From Leptasterias polaris (taxonomy: Eukaryota > Echinodermata > Asteroidea > Forcipulatida > Asteriidae), in contig JAZGTN010000029.1 in the NCBI GenBank assembly GCA_037783415.1, forward strand, positions 310,001-374,000: DNA of 64,000 bases, in the 5' to 3' direction. Under the pieces are notes generated by a model, which had not been told where the DNA came from, made no database searches, and saw nothing but the letters and a program-made list of their open reading frames with translations. The translations under genes and the position numbers were made by a program. Below, piece after piece: positions 1 to 14,000 of this stretch; the stretch's first letter is position 1, and the number at the start of each line of letters is the position of its first letter.

Positions 1-1094
1 GGGGGGGGGGGGGCAATTATTATTAGGGCCAAGTTCGCGCAAGAACTATCGTTAACCATAGTTCGACAACGTTAGCCGAACTCTGCCTAGTCGACGATGG
101 TGGGACTATCTGTCTCATGCGGGAAGGAAAGGGGAGCCTCCGGAAAGCGCTTTTCCCCTCTTTTTTAATTACTGACAAATGTTTGGGCCAATTCCGCTGA
201 TACTTCATGTAATCCTCAATGAAACCCTCTAGTTTGACATTCTAAAATCACCTTTAATATTCAGTTCAATACAGATCAGGCCTATTGTGGGATAGCTTGG
301 GCTCCAGCCGAAGCTGGTTCATTTGTGTACAACAAGCCCATTGGGTTGTGCGCACAGATCTAATCCCTTTGGGTTTCACCACTGCCAGGCTAGGCAAAGT
401 CATCCTAGTGACGTGTTGTAAAAAACAACTGTCTCCAGACAGACTGGTGCTGTAACTACTGTTTTATGTCCGTGTTTCAAAGCGACTGTTTTATGTACTG
501 CTGACAGTGACAGTGTATGGCAGTTACTGAACAGAAAGAAGTCATAGTACATTATAAGAAAATACTTATGCTGTGTTGATAGGTGTGTTCAGGGGACCTC
601 CATTCATCTATGTAGACCATTAGAAAAAGGACTGTGTCCACCAGACAGTGTTATTATATAACGCGTAATAGAAACCGCCTTCCGGGAGCTCCACTTATGC
701 TGCATGTGTAAATTGTGGGGGGGGGGGGGGGGGGTGCTGCTCGCAGGGTTAAATCACAAAAAGATAAAACACTTACTTCTCGCTTCAGTGCTGTCCCCGT
801 GTATGCTCTTACTCGCTCAATAGCACTCAGATTTACTCTGGAAAATGATGGAAAACTCTCTAGCTTAGGAAAACAGCCCAAAACAACAGCTATTGGCAAG
901 TTCGCGTGCCTACGTAATTTGCACGCCCAAACTGCGCACAAACTGGAACATAAACATATGGTTAGGCGCAAAACCGCCCAACTAAACTATAACTTGCGCA
1001 CAATCAAAATTCAAGCGTCGACCAAGCGACCAATTCAAGCGTCATCACGTTTTGGGATCAAATTCCGATCATGGCACTTGTGTCAGCTGAATAT

Positions 1095-1121
1095 ATTTTG
1101 AATAAAAGCTGCGCTATATAA

Positions 1122-1152
<31 letters not shown>
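1095..1152 (+). mobile_element. 3' tail of a retroposon with (TTA)n
   Basis: The sequence gcgctatataaatt runs into about ten TTA units. The same tail type recurs, partly degraded, at about 4355-4390, and in reverse orientation at about 36008-36070 (TAA repeats followed by tatatagcg). This is typical of LINE or SINE 3' ends that finish in a short tandem repeat. Confidence 0.5.
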
Positions 1153-3388
1153 TATCCATGGGTAAATTTTTATGGGTACCTGTTAATAATGGCACAGACG
1201 TTCTTGTGATTGATTTAGCTTGGTGCTCATTCAATAACACTATTGGTGCAACTACGAGAAAGTTCGGGTGGGTGAATAGTCGACTAGACTGTATATAGTC
1301 AATCTATTACTTTGGTACAAGAGGAAAACATTGAGGGGGGTTAATTTAGCCTCTTTTCCCATATCGGGCAAGGTATATCTTGAAAGGTCTGACCATAGCC
1401 TTGCTCTATGGTCTGACACCGTGGATATTGGAGCATAAGAGTATATACCATGTGACCTGTGACATCACATGTTTACAAAAGAGCCACAGGGCCTGGACTT
1501 CCTGAAGGCACAGTTTGTACGCAGCTCAATGGAAGAAAACAATAAATCTTATGTTTTATGGAGATTGCACTGTCTGATTTCTCAACTTTTGATATGAAGA
1601 AAGGGGGGACATCTCAAAAGCTGTACAGCAGTTGCTTTTGTAACTATTGAATTTATGTGAAAATTATGACACAAAAAAATGTAAATTTTCCCATATGGCC
1701 TGTGTAGTATCTTGCCCGTCAGGAAATGCATTAGGATGTACAAGGTCACAATTTCTGTAAACAAAGGTAACATGGTATATTGGCGCAATGAGACTTAAAC
1801 GATTGTAATTTTGCGCAATATAAGAGTGAATTGTTCACTTGGAATAAAGGTAAAAGTTGGGGTTAGATTCAGGGTCAGGTTTAAAATCTGTTTTAGAGTC
1901 ATGTTTAGGTTTTTAGGCACACTCAAACTCAAAAATAATTAGGGCCTCTCAAAGGTGAAGGGTTTTCTATCTCAAAGTCAGGCCGACTTTTAAGGTCTGG
2001 AGCGGTTAAGTAAAGTAAAACAACACGGAACAGCTTTGTGTTTGTTAACTGTTGTGTGATCACGACGATGCACTAGACTTGGAGCAGATTTATTCTTTCA
2101 AATAAAACTGGTGTCAATATGGAATTTCACATTTTTATTAAGTGATTATCATTTCCATCAGCCCCAGAGAAATATGTTTGTCAGAATGACTGTCAGTCAC
2201 AAGCATTCTTTGTAAATTCTTGTGTTTTTCCTCACGTTGTCCCTAAAGATTGTGTCCACAAAATTCCTTGTGAAGCATACCTCTTTAGAATTCACTATCC
2301 GGCCTCCATACCGAGTCACGCGCAGTGCCATACTTTGTAATAACTGAACACAGAAAGTCTACACTCTTTGGCGTAATGTACAGGTTTATTTTCTCATCAT
2401 TTTGTAACCAATGACAGTTTCCACAACAAAACAGTTTGAAACCAATGTCGAAGTTAACAATGCAGAAGCACGGCAACATGATTAATTTGCACAACATTTA
2501 GTGTATTCCAATACACTGTCCAAATATGCACTGAGCGTACGTAATTGTAGGTTTTCCCGCCCATTTTCGGCAAATAGGCGGCCGATTTAAACGTCGCGTT
2601 ATTCGAAACAAGCTCCTAAAAACAGTCATTTAATTTCACTTCATGTGTAAGATTTTGCTTTGTGCGATTAAAAGGGGATAAACCATTCAATTTAACAATC
2701 CACTCGAACAGCAATCAACTTGCACCAGTTACGCCTATACTGTACTAAGTCGAATACCGATTTCGCATGGCTAAAATGAGCGCCTTATAAGTTTAATTGA
2801 ATACAATAAAATCGCATGCCTTAAAGTGAAATTGAATGACGGTGTAAACTGCAGAGGCAAAATCGCTTCTATACGAATTCATGGAAGTGAAATAGGCTGC
2901 TTCTTTTGCCGACAATAACCGTGAAACCTTGAACAAACTTAAATGTGTTGGCATGCGGAGTAAAAATGCATTCCGCGCGCACATCCTATATATTTAAATC
3001 TATATTATTTACAAGCCTGAAATATGAATCAATGAAAAACAACACAGGAAAGCAAATGTCAACAACTATATTATACATGCGATGATTATATACAGCAGAG
3101 CTTCTAAATGCAACGGCGATTACACTACGTTTTTGTTTCTATAATCTACTTTTGAATTGCATTGAAATTGTTGCCTTATAATATTTACAGAACGGAAGAC
3201 CATTCAAATAAACTCATTTTGATGATTTCAGTAAAGGATTTGAATTGACTACTTAACATTAAACAACTCCCCGATAGATACACTAGGAAGGTGTCTGACA
3301 CGAATACCAATTTGTACGTGCCCGTTCCAATATTCCGGATATTTACACTGACTTCACTGTGTATGCTTCAAAAAAGATAAACACTATG

Positions 3389-3775
3389 TTAAAGGAGGGT
3401 ATTCCTTTGGTAATTACTCCAAAAATTAATGACCATAACAACTTATTTGGTAAAGAGCACTGGAGAGCTGTTGATATAATTATAATAAAACATTTTGAGA
3501 AACGACCCCCTTTGAAGTTAATTTTAGAGAAAGAGGTAAACTTTCACCCCAAAATTTGCATCTGAGAAAGGCTTCAGGCATGAAGCTTTTCTCAGGCATC
3601 TGCAAAAACACATAGTTCTATGCAACACGGGTGTTTTCCTTTCATTATTTTCTTGCAACTTCGATGACCAATTGAGCCCAAATTTTCACAGGTTTGTTAT
3701 TATATGCATATGTTTGGATACACCAAGTGAGGATACGGGTCTTTGACAATTACCAAAAGTATACCCTGCCTTTAA
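3389..3775. mobile_element. MITE with terminal inverted repeats and TTAA ends
   Basis: The left end reads TTAAAGGAGGGTATTCCTTT and the right end reads, on the opposite strand, TTAAAGGCAGGGTATACTTT. Both begin at TTAA. The interior (for example ttttcacaggtttgttat) is shared in reverse orientation with the copy at 12948-13315. The TTAA target is characteristic of piggyBac-type elements, but no transposase is present. Confidence 0.65.
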
Positions 3776-5851
3776 AATTGAAAACCGAATAAAATTATTA
3801 TCAAATCTGCACGTTTGTCTACACAAATAATGTCCGTTGTTTTTATAGTGTTCCGTTAGAAATGCACCTAATTCAAGCAAACAACATTATATCTAATGTA
3901 ATCTGAGAAAGATCATATAAATATATAGCTCCGTTAATGACTATTAAGTATTATGAAACGTATATACAAATGAACGAACAGCGTTTAGAGTGTCCTTCCG
4001 GTTCACAGTCAATCCGACCAAAATATTTACATAACATCATGAAATCACTGTGTACGGTTCCGACAAAAATGAGTCCGAGAGAAGAATTCTAAGTTTGGTG
4101 CCCGATGGGTTTAGTGCAGGCATCGGACTCAAGCCGTTATTCAGTCATAAGGGTTTAGGCATGACACTCAGGCCTATGTCCTTGACACCTTAATATAAAA
4201 TCGTCTATTCGCCCATGGCCAAGTTTGTATCGGTACCTGTTATTATGGTACATGGTTCTTGTGATTGATTACTTGGCAGCACAGGCTGTACACTCCCCAT
4301 AGGAGCTGCGATGTTGGCCCATGTGACTGGGTTAGCGCAATGAGTGTTTATTAGGAATTGCGCTATTTAAGCGTCGTTATTATTTATATTAATATATAAA
4401 AAAAAAATTATTAGAATATGAAACCTTAAATTGAAAGGTTCATACATGTACAAATTTGAGAAAGTCCCATCTGAAACGCTTTCAATTTCGAGAAATGTTC
4501 GAAAATTTCTCGTAATCTCTTGAGTCAATTTTCATCGAAAGGTTCACACGTGTTATTCCTATTATAATGTAATTCACGCAACACTATGTCCGATATGGTC
4601 AACAATGGTCAATGTGCACAATAAAAAACACACCATATGTTTCTCAAAAAATTTACAATTTAAACAAATATTACCCCCCCCCCCGAAAAAAAAATAAACA
4701 AGAAAACCAGTACCCAACTTTGTTCATTCTTTATTCAATAATTATCATACTGTTAAGCAACTTTTCTGCTTGTTAGCTTTGGGCTCCATCAATTGCTTTA
4801 AATAGGCTTTCACGAGTGGGTTACGTAGACTAGTCATCTATAAAACAGCTTGAATTGACCAATAGTCGGACAATGAAACATCTACTGATGATATTAAAGC
4901 TTCCATACCTTTAGTAGACACTGATTACGAGTTTAAGTAAACCTAACAGTATCGCACAAATAATTTTAGACTCTTTTTAAAGAGTGAACAAGTAATAGAA
5001 CCAGCTGCAGAGGTCATCAATAATTAAAGCAAAAAGGCTCAAAGAATCGAAAAATTTAACCCCCAGACTGTTGCACGACATTCAGAGAGCTCCAATCCCA
5101 CAGTGTACATTATATCCTTAAAATAACTCCTTGGAAATCTGTACACTACTACAATTTGGATTGATAGATACCATAAGCATGATATTTCAATAAATACAAA
5201 CCTTTCGATTGTTTCTTCCTTTTTTAAATTTACATAAATTTTGCATTGAAATTGTTACCATCCTCTTCCTTCCCTTCGACACACAACATTAATTTTTATG
5301 TGATTTGTATAAGATTTCGTGAATTTAAGAACATTATATTTAATTTGTACTTGATTAGCTACAACGAACTGCTCTCAATTATAAATATAAATATATCTGT
5401 AGTTGCAATAAATTTTTATTACTTTTTGTCTTCTTCATATAACCAACTTAACACAGAGCAGTACGGTACAATTTGATTCAATGAAACAATCATCAAATGT
5501 CAAAATATTCAGTACACCCATACATTGTGCACAAAATGAACATGAAGCACTTCTTCCATCTTTCCTAATAAAACCCTTACACAAATTGTCAACACCTTTG
5601 GTCTGGTTCCCTGTATACAAAGGGACCAGACTGTTTTCACTCCAGCCTCGCTCTGGTTACATTGACTCTAATGGTAGAAACACAACATGGGTTTGTTATT
5701 TTTTTTTTTACCCTTACACTGATAGTGTGAGAGATCAGTGAATGGGTGCATGTGATGATATAATCCGTAAGACTTTTTTCTTTTTCCCCCCCTTTTTTCA
5801 CGAGTGAGCAAGAAGACTTTCTGTCTCAACATGTTGCTCAATTTCCAGCAT

Positions 5852-5909
5852 GCAAGACATTGTAACAAGACATTGTAACAAGACATTGTAACAAGACATT
5901 GTAACAAGT
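5852..5909. repeat. Short tandem repeat, 14 bp x 4
   Basis: Four copies of a 14-bp unit containing acattgtaacaag occur head to tail. They lie in the gene-free left part of the window and have no coding context. Confidence 0.75.
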
Positions 5910-7380
5910 TGTCGTGCACCTTGCCTTTCTTACAGCTAGTAATTTTACTACAAAATAGAAACTCTCCTGGCGAGATGCTCGTAGAAACATCTGCTTGCAG
6001 GTTTGAAGGTGTCATACAGGATTGGTAGAGCTGACAAAATAGTCGCAGACAGTGTTCATGTTTTGTGTTATCAAGCAAATACATGAAATAACAAACCTGT
6101 GAAAATTTGGACTTAATTTGTGTGGGTCAGGACAAAAAAGTGAAAATCCATGCACAATTTTCAGCATGTAAACACATTGTCCTTAATTTTGGTTGTAACA
6201 ACCGAAATCAGCTGTTGCGTTTATAGGTTTTCAGATAGAGTGGGAAACATTTCACAGAAAAAATGGTTCTAGTATGAACTTTATAATCAGTAATCTTTCA
6301 GACTAAAATGAAACAATTATGTTTTTTATCCTTTACCAATCCTGTATAACACATTTAGTATAAAAAATAAATTCAGCTGGCGAGATGTTCTTGAAAACAT
6401 CTGCTTGCAAGCTTTAGGAAGAAGTTGGGCTAAGAAGTTAATTTCTGATTCTTAATCCTTCTCTACCAATATAACACACAAGACACACACACGCACACAC
6501 ATTTGTTTGACTATGCGAGTCAGACACGGTAACTGGCTCTGCTCACACGGGTTCATAAACATCAACAAAATCAGCTTTTGCAGTAAAATATTTACGTTGA
6601 TAATTGGCCTATTTGAGATATGGTGGACACTATAGTAGTGCACTGTGTGGTTTGGGTGTATACAGACAAATTTACCCAAACCTAATAGTGCTCTATTAAT
6701 TTGTCTGGGTGTTTGTGGTTACAAGTCATTCTGAGGTGTGGTAGATAGCCTACCATACCTCAAAATGGCTTACAATCACAATAAGATGAAGTGAATCGCA
6801 AAACCAAAAAATAAAAATAACAACATCAAGGAAAACACTTCTGAGATGAATGTCAACAAATTAAGGACTAATCAAAATAGTAAAATATATATTGACACAC
6901 ACTGGAGAGGAACCAAACTTTGCGTATGTACATCACAGTGATTCTCTACATGTCAAAACCATTAGCTGTCTGACTGAAAACATCGCAGATAAATTGCACC
7001 CACAAAACAAAGTAAATAACATTGATAATATTGAAGTGACGAGGTTATATTATTTATAAACTGATCTTCTGCAAGCTTGATTACACCTGCCGACAAGGTG
7101 ATGTTTTCCCCCCTAAAATTATACCCTGCTGCACAGAATAAATTACATTACAACATTTTGCAGAGCTGGGTTTCGGTTCTGCTGCGAGTGCTGCAGCATC
7201 AACTTAAAAGTGAAAGAATAATATGTAGGCTTGTTTTACATGTCAAGATTGTTGTATAAATAAGTCGCTAGTTCCTCATATCTCGGGAGGAATAGATCCC
7301 ACGAAAGATGTTTTCCCTCCTAGATCACAAAGTTGTGAAGTAGAATATTCTCTCTGTTCATGAAAACAGGAGTGTGAACA

Positions 7381-7386
7381 TTTTAA
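7381..7386 (-). terminator. Candidate polyadenylation signal ATTAAA
   Basis: On the minus strand ATTAAA occurs about 360 bases after the receptor stop codon. No canonical AATAAA was seen in the first several hundred bases of the 3' side. Hexamers of this kind are common in AT-rich DNA, so this is only a candidate 3' end. Confidence 0.25.
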
Positions 7387-7748
7387 TAAAATCATGACAG
7401 AATGGCTAGCATATGGTTGCACAATGTTCACAAATATGTTTTTGTTTAGGCCTGTCTTTTCTCTGAAAATCCAAAAATACCAAAAAATTATATTCCAAGC
7501 TTGCTCCACCAAAATGAAAGTCGAGCCACAACTGTCTTGCCACTGACTACGCGCAAACCACCAATGAACGAACATAAACAACCCTTTTTTCAATAATGCA
7601 TTGCAGAAATGGCCTTTCCTGGGGCACTGTAGAGTGGCCCTGTATTGCAAATATTAGAGAACATTGTGCAACCAGCCAATCACAGGATAACACATGTTTG
7701 TGTGAGCTGAGCATATCAATATTTTAAAAGACCAATGAGAGGCCATGT

Positions 7749-8050
7749 CTAGACCAGATCGACGTCCTCAATGATCCCTTGCATCTGCATTTCACGTTCA
7801 TCCTTTTCTTTCTGCTTCTTAATTTCAACGTAACTACTCCCGTTGCCCCGCTCCAAGAACTTGACTCCTAGCCCGGCGCCGGACTTCTTTGGGCTCCGGT
7901 TGAGCCTGGAGTGGTTGAAGAGGGCCTGCTGATGGTAGCGACGGCGCAGGAACAAAGCAACGAGGATAACAACGACGAGTAGAAGGAGAATGATGATAAC
8001 AATGAAAATCCACATCACACCAATGGTCTGCTGCTTGCCATAAACTGGCG
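7749..8050 (-). CDS. Terminal exon: juxtamembrane, transmembrane helix and cytoplasmic tail
   Basis: Window residues 1424-1523 and a TAG stop at 7749-7751; the acceptor is gtcccacag. A short extracellular stalk (PVYGKQQT) is followed by 26 uninterrupted hydrophobic residues beginning IGVMWIFIV, then a basic stop-transfer RRR. This fits a type I single-pass topology. The 65-residue tail contains GNGSSYVEI, which matches the ITIM consensus (S/I/V/L-x-Y-x-x-I/V/L) and also YxxPhi sorting signals. It then has a charged [10 protein letters not shown] stretch and the C-terminus EDVDLV, which resembles a class III PDZ ligand. Function of the tail is inference. Confidence 0.95.
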
Positions 8051-11000
8051 CTGTGGGACATTCAAAGACAGAAAAATTCAATAAATAAATCAATAATAAT
8101 ACAAAATAATAATAATAATAATAATAACATGCAGTTCTTTTAAAGTGCCAATCACACTCGAGGGCGTCTCTCTTTTTATTCCTACGGGATGTGGTGGTAC
8201 ATTTGAATTATTAGACCCATTTATTTTACATAGCACCAGGTAAAAGTTTACAAGGTGCTGTGGTTCAATCTGGTCAACCGTACCAGAAAACAAATGGGTA
8301 AACCCCTTTTCTTGCTGATGAGTGTACTGACTTGTTTTCTGTGAATTATACAACACACAGGACCACACAGACGGAAAAATGCATCCTTGTGGAGCACTCT
8401 TTTGTTCTTTCCTTTGTCCCTGCACTTAACAGTTTCCCATAGACTTTGTACACAAATTTCCTTGTGGAGCACCCCGGTCTTTAGAAATTCCATGTGGAGT
8501 CCTTTTGTTTTCCCTTTTTTGTTTTGTCCTTGGTCTCCATAAGGTACCGAAAGTGAGACCAACGGCTTTATGGCCTATCTAAAGGTTGAAGCAATAATGG
8601 TGAAGTGTCTTGCTTAAAATACAAGTGTCAAGACCGGGACTCGAACCTACACTCTGCTAACCAGAAACACCAGAGCTAGAGTCTGGTGCCCATAACCGCT
8701 TGGCCACGACACGCTATTGTCCACAATTGTCCATAAAATATAAAAGTACCAATAACAAATAAAAGAAAATATTAGTGAAACAAAATTTGTAAAGGCTCAA
8801 CATGTATTCTCTCAACGACAAACAAGACTAAAAATATTTAGTCGAAAATGCAATTGTCAAGGTACCAAATAGAAGCTTAGAATATAAAACGACATAAAAC
8901 AGCAAAAACAATGAGCAAGCAAATGGAGTGTATGGTGAAATGTTATTTAGTGTCAAGAACACAGAATGAATAAAATAATTAAAATGGTAATATCTATCAG
9001 AATCAAAATTATCACATCACAAAACCACAATCAAGGTACATTTTCTGACATTTCTTATTAAACGGTTTTATCGCCAGCAGCGAAATTAGAAATTTTACAA
9101 GAAATAAAAGTTAACCATAAATCAAAACAATATATGAACATCAGAGTTTCATTTTCTGTCACAGTGTTGTTTGAAAGGTAAAGTTACACAATTTAGCATC
9201 AGACCTGAAACTTATTTGCTAGCAAAAAAACAAACAAGTTTCACTCAAAATTGACCTTCAAGACAAATGACTCAAATTTGATCACACAGAAGGTCCCTCA
9301 TTGGCCCATCATGTGCACCGCACGTGCATAAATGTGTGTTTTAAATTGTTGCATCATCGTTTGACCTCTAAGATGGCGACATGATGAAGTCAATGCATTA
9401 GGTCTATTCTTGTCATGCACAGACTTTTCAAGTCTACCGCCACCAAGAGTTTGTATTGGCTCTTACCTTTCACATTGATATAGGCGCTACTTTCCACTAC
9501 TCCCTTACGGTTACTTCCAATGCATTTATACTTCCCACTGTCCTCGGTAGTGACAGAGTTCAGCTGGAGACCATTTTCTTTGATCTCGTAGTGTTCATCG
9601 CTCGTGATGACCTCCCCGTCTTTCTCCCAAGAGACGGTGGGGTTATTTGTGCCGATAACTTCACAGTTGAGGAGGATGGTCTCGCCCGATGACAAGGTTT
9701 GGTTGACTGGTTCCACTTTAAATGCTGGAGGACCTGTAATGAAAAATAAAATTGATTCAATTATCCCATACACGTACATGGATATATTGTGTAGTGTCGT
9801 GGAATGTAAGGACCGAGTGGCCAAGTGCAGCGGACTCAAGTTCTGGTGTTTCTGATCAGCAGAGTGTGGTTTTGACTCCCAGTTATGGCACTTGCGCAAA
9901 ATACTTTACCAGAATTGCTTTGTCCTTCAGAAGAGACCCTAATTTGAAGGTCCTGTGTACTAGGGTTGGTAGTGCAAGTTAAAGAACCCAGAACACTTAT
10001 CGTAGAAGAGTAGGGGTCAACCCGGTGTTTCTGGTTCACATAGCAAGTTTACAGGTTTCCTCATGCTCGCGAGCTACAGTGATTTCACTTATGAGTAATC
10101 CTTCATTTCATTACCAGAAATGTACACCAATAATAATAATAATATCATATAAATCATGTAATATTAAGCTCTTGGCTGTAATTCCGGGTAATAAAAAACA
10201 AATATGAAATGAAATGAATTATAAAAATTTACCATTGACGAGGATAGTTGCAACCAGAGAGCTTGACTGCACTGGATTGATAGCAATGCAATAGTAGTCA
10301 CCCATGACAGACAAGTCTGCGTTCACAATCTGCAGATCCCCAGTTGACATTATCGTATATCTACCCCAGAACAAAACACAAGAAGAAAACAGATTATTAA
10401 TAACTTAAAACCATCAAAGTCTTGATTAGTAGAAGACAACATTTCATTTTTTTTTTAATTGACAATGTTAATATTCTATGAGAGAATCAAACTTCCCATT
10501 CTGATAATAATTCAGGTTTTCCCGGCCAATTAATAAAAATAAATAAAAATAAATTAATATCCCGGCTCATGTGGGTGAAATTGACCCACATAGAAGTATT
10601 CAAACATTAAAGTCCACAATCGACCTTCATAATGCTGCTACCATCTTGGTCATGTTCTGTATCCAGTAACAGAAATGGAAGCTAATTTCCAGTGAAAACA
10701 AAAAGGAGCCAGACTATTTGTCCTTCCAGCCTCAGTTTGATTACATTGAGTTGAATGGGGGAAAAATCAAGATGGCCGCACCATGATAAAGGTCTATATA
10801 GCATATGGAGTGAATCCTATATTTTATTCCCACCTGTTGTTGACATGAGGCAGATCTCCTCCATCTTTCTTCCAGTAAATCCTGGGTTTGGGTTTGCCGT
10901 CCGCCTGGCATTGAATTGTGACTCCTTGACCCTGCTCTACCTCAGAGTCCTTTGGCATCATCGTAAACTTGGGCGGCTCTACAAAGATTGCGATTACAGA

Positions 11001-14000
11001 ACTACAGTGAGTGATGAGCTCGAATAAGCCATTTGCGAGTTAATTCCTCAGATTATAGAGACAGGTGCATTGTCAAATGGTTTGGGGCAAGCTTTTCTAT
11101 AGCAACATCTAGATGAGCAAACCCTGGTACCATTGTGCCAAACACATTCATTCAGAATTGTGTATGGGTGTTCGCTGTCTCTTACGTAACTAAGCAAAAG
11201 CCTGTCCTGAATCATGTGGCATAGCAACTGTCTCTATAGTCTGAGGAATTCAAAGTTAAGCAGTAAATCGTGACTAAGCAAGTCATTGTACCAGACAGTG
11301 TTCAAACCCAACTTGCAAATGACTCATTGAATTTACAAAAACATACATATAAACACATGTAGACGTGTAATGACATTAATTCAACTACTGTCTGCCTAGG
11401 GCAGAGCTGTCAACATTTACGTATTGCAATCAGGGAGATTTTATACAACAATCAGGGAGAAATTTAGAATTGCATTCAACATAATAGAGAACAAAATTTT
11501 CAAAATTTGTTCATAAAAAAAATGTTCGATTTATTTTCAGGGAATTTTCTGCAGAATCAGGAAGAGTTGGCAGCTATGCAAGGGTTTTTTAGGAGTAAAA
11601 GAAACTAACTGAGCGTCACGTAAAATATTTACTGCACAGTAATACACCAGAAAACTGCCTCCCAAAATGACAACACTAAGATTTATCCTGGTGAATTTGG
11701 TCAGTACAATTTCTAAACAGGAATGTTTAAACATTCTGCATCACACACTAACCTTGCACTGTTAGCTTCACCACGGTGAACGCTGACCCCAGCGTGTTCT
11801 CCGCGAAGCACTGGTACTCGCCCTCATCCTCAATGGTAACCGCCTGAATGACCAGAGTACCGGCGATGCTGTTGCTAGTGAAGCGGTCACCGCTGACCAC
11901 TTGACCCCTGAAACTCCAGGTCACATCGGAGGCTGGTTCACCCATAACGAGGCATTCCAGCATGGCGTCCTCACCGACTGCAACAGTGGCGTCCCTTTTA
12001 TTTGTAATCTGGGGTGATTCTGTACGGAAAGCAATGAATACAAAAATTGTTTAAACGCCTTTATATAACAATAATAACAACAACAATATTGACTCTTATA
12101 TAGTGCAATTCCAGCAAATGATCGGTGTGCATGCTTCGAACATACCCCTGGTCACTGGGCCATTTATTTTACCCCTAACAGCCTAAGACCATCTCAGCTC
12201 CCTTTGGAGTATAAAACCTGTGCTGCCGAATATGTAGCAGACCAAGCTAAAACAATCACAAGAACCATCTCTGCCCCCACAGGTACCCATTTACTCCTTG
12301 GTGAGAAGAAGCAATTACAGTCAAGTGTCTTGCTCAAAGACACAAGTGTCATGACCAGGATTCGAACCCACACCCGATGACCCAGCCACCAGAGCCTGAG
12401 TCCAATGCACAAAAATGCTCGGCCACGACACGCTTTCACCACAAGTCCCTTGCTGGTTGACCTTGTACTTTATAATATTTTCATTTCGGAGTGAACAATT
12501 TTACACAGCTGCTGAATCCATTCAGACTATAAATAGAACAAGCAGAATATACACAATAAAAAAACCCACCTTCTACTGTCAACACTGCAGTTGCGCTCAA
12601 TACTCCCTGCGTATTTCTAATCACGCATGTGTAATTGCCCATGTCTTCACGTCGTATGGGATCGAAGAATAAGGAGCCCAAGTTGAGCGTCTTGATACGA
12701 CCACTGTCCAAATCAACCTGAGCTATGGGCTCGCCGTTCTTCAACCAATTCTTGGTCGTGACCAAGGGTGCACTGCCATCCTTGACCCTGCATGGCATAC
12801 TCGCCTGGCTGCCGATGACAGAGATGCGAGCTGTGGGGGTTAGTTCAAACTCCGGAGCGGCATTTGCCACCACTGATTAGAAGTTTAGGGGGAGGGGGGA
12901 AAAAAACAGCCAGATAGACAAAGATTAAATCCAATGTAAGGTATAACTTAAAGGCACTGGACACGTTTGGTAATTGTCAAAGACCAGTATTCTCACTTGG
13001 TGTATCCCTACACAGGCATAAAATAACAAACCTGTGAAAATTTGGGCTCAATTGGTCATCAAAGTTGCAAGAAAATAATGAAACAAAAAACACCCTTGTT
13101 GCACAAATTTGTGTGATTTCAGATGCCTGAAAGTCTTTTTCAGATTCAAATATTTTAGTGAGAAATTACCTCTTTCTCAAAAACTACAATACTTCAGAGG
13201 AAGTCGTTTCTCACAATGTTTTATACTATCAACAGCTCTCCGTTGCTCGTTACCAAGTAAGTTTTTATGCCAACATATATTTTGAGTAATTACCAAACGT
13301 GTACAGTGTCTTTAACAGAAGAGTGGGACTAGGTTTGGTAATGCGAATGATCAAATTGACTGCAAATTGACCGAGTAAGTTTTCATGGTCATTAATGCTT
13401 GGAGTATTTACCAATCTATGACCCTACCTTTAACAAACAGGTGCACCAATACACATCATTCAACACTTACATGTACAGGTGCACCAATACACATCATTCA
13501 ACACTTACATGTACAGGTGCACCAATACACATCATTCAACACTTACATGTACAGGTGCACCAATACACATCATTCAACACTTACATGTACAGGTGCACCA
13601 ATACACATCATTCAACACTTACATGTACAGGTGCACCAATACACATCATTCAACACTTACATGTACAGGTGCACCAATACACATCATTCAACACTTACAT
13701 GTACAGGTGCACCAATACACATCATTCAACACTTACATGTACAGGTGCACCAATACACATCATTCAACACTTACATGTACAGGTGCACCAATACACATCA
13801 TTCAACACTTACATGTACAGGTGCACCAATACACATCATTCAACACTTACATGTACAGGTGCACCAATACACATCATTCAACACTTACATGTACAGGTGC
13901 ACCAATACACATCATTCAACACTTACATGTACAGGTGCACCAATACACATCATTCAACACTTACATGTACAGGTGCACCAATACACATCATTCAACACTT

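Larger units (their letters stand above)
1..7380. other. No recognisable gene; repeats and unique AT-rich DNA
   Basis: I see no exon with family similarity on either strand. The stretch holds poly-G runs at 1-13 and 717-734, a retroposon tail near 1100-1152, a TTAA-flanked MITE at 3389-3775, a four-fold 14-bp repeat near 5850-5910 and many short open frames without domain features. It is probably the 3' UTR and 3' flank of the receptor gene plus intergenic DNA. Confidence 0.6.

Noticed and set aside
715..1101. 128-codon plus-strand frame starting in poly-G
   Set aside because: The start is in a homopolymer and the opposite strand is equally open. The stretch ends in a retroposon tail, so it is probably repeat sequence.
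7276..7650. 124-codon minus-strand open frame just downstream of the receptor stop
   Set aside because: There are no domain motifs, no signal of splicing to another exon, and composition like the surrounding DNA. More likely 3' UTR or flank.
9456..9692. Plus-strand frames over the Ig 4 exon
   Set aside because: These are antisense shadows. The minus-strand frame has complete Ig features and correct splice phases.
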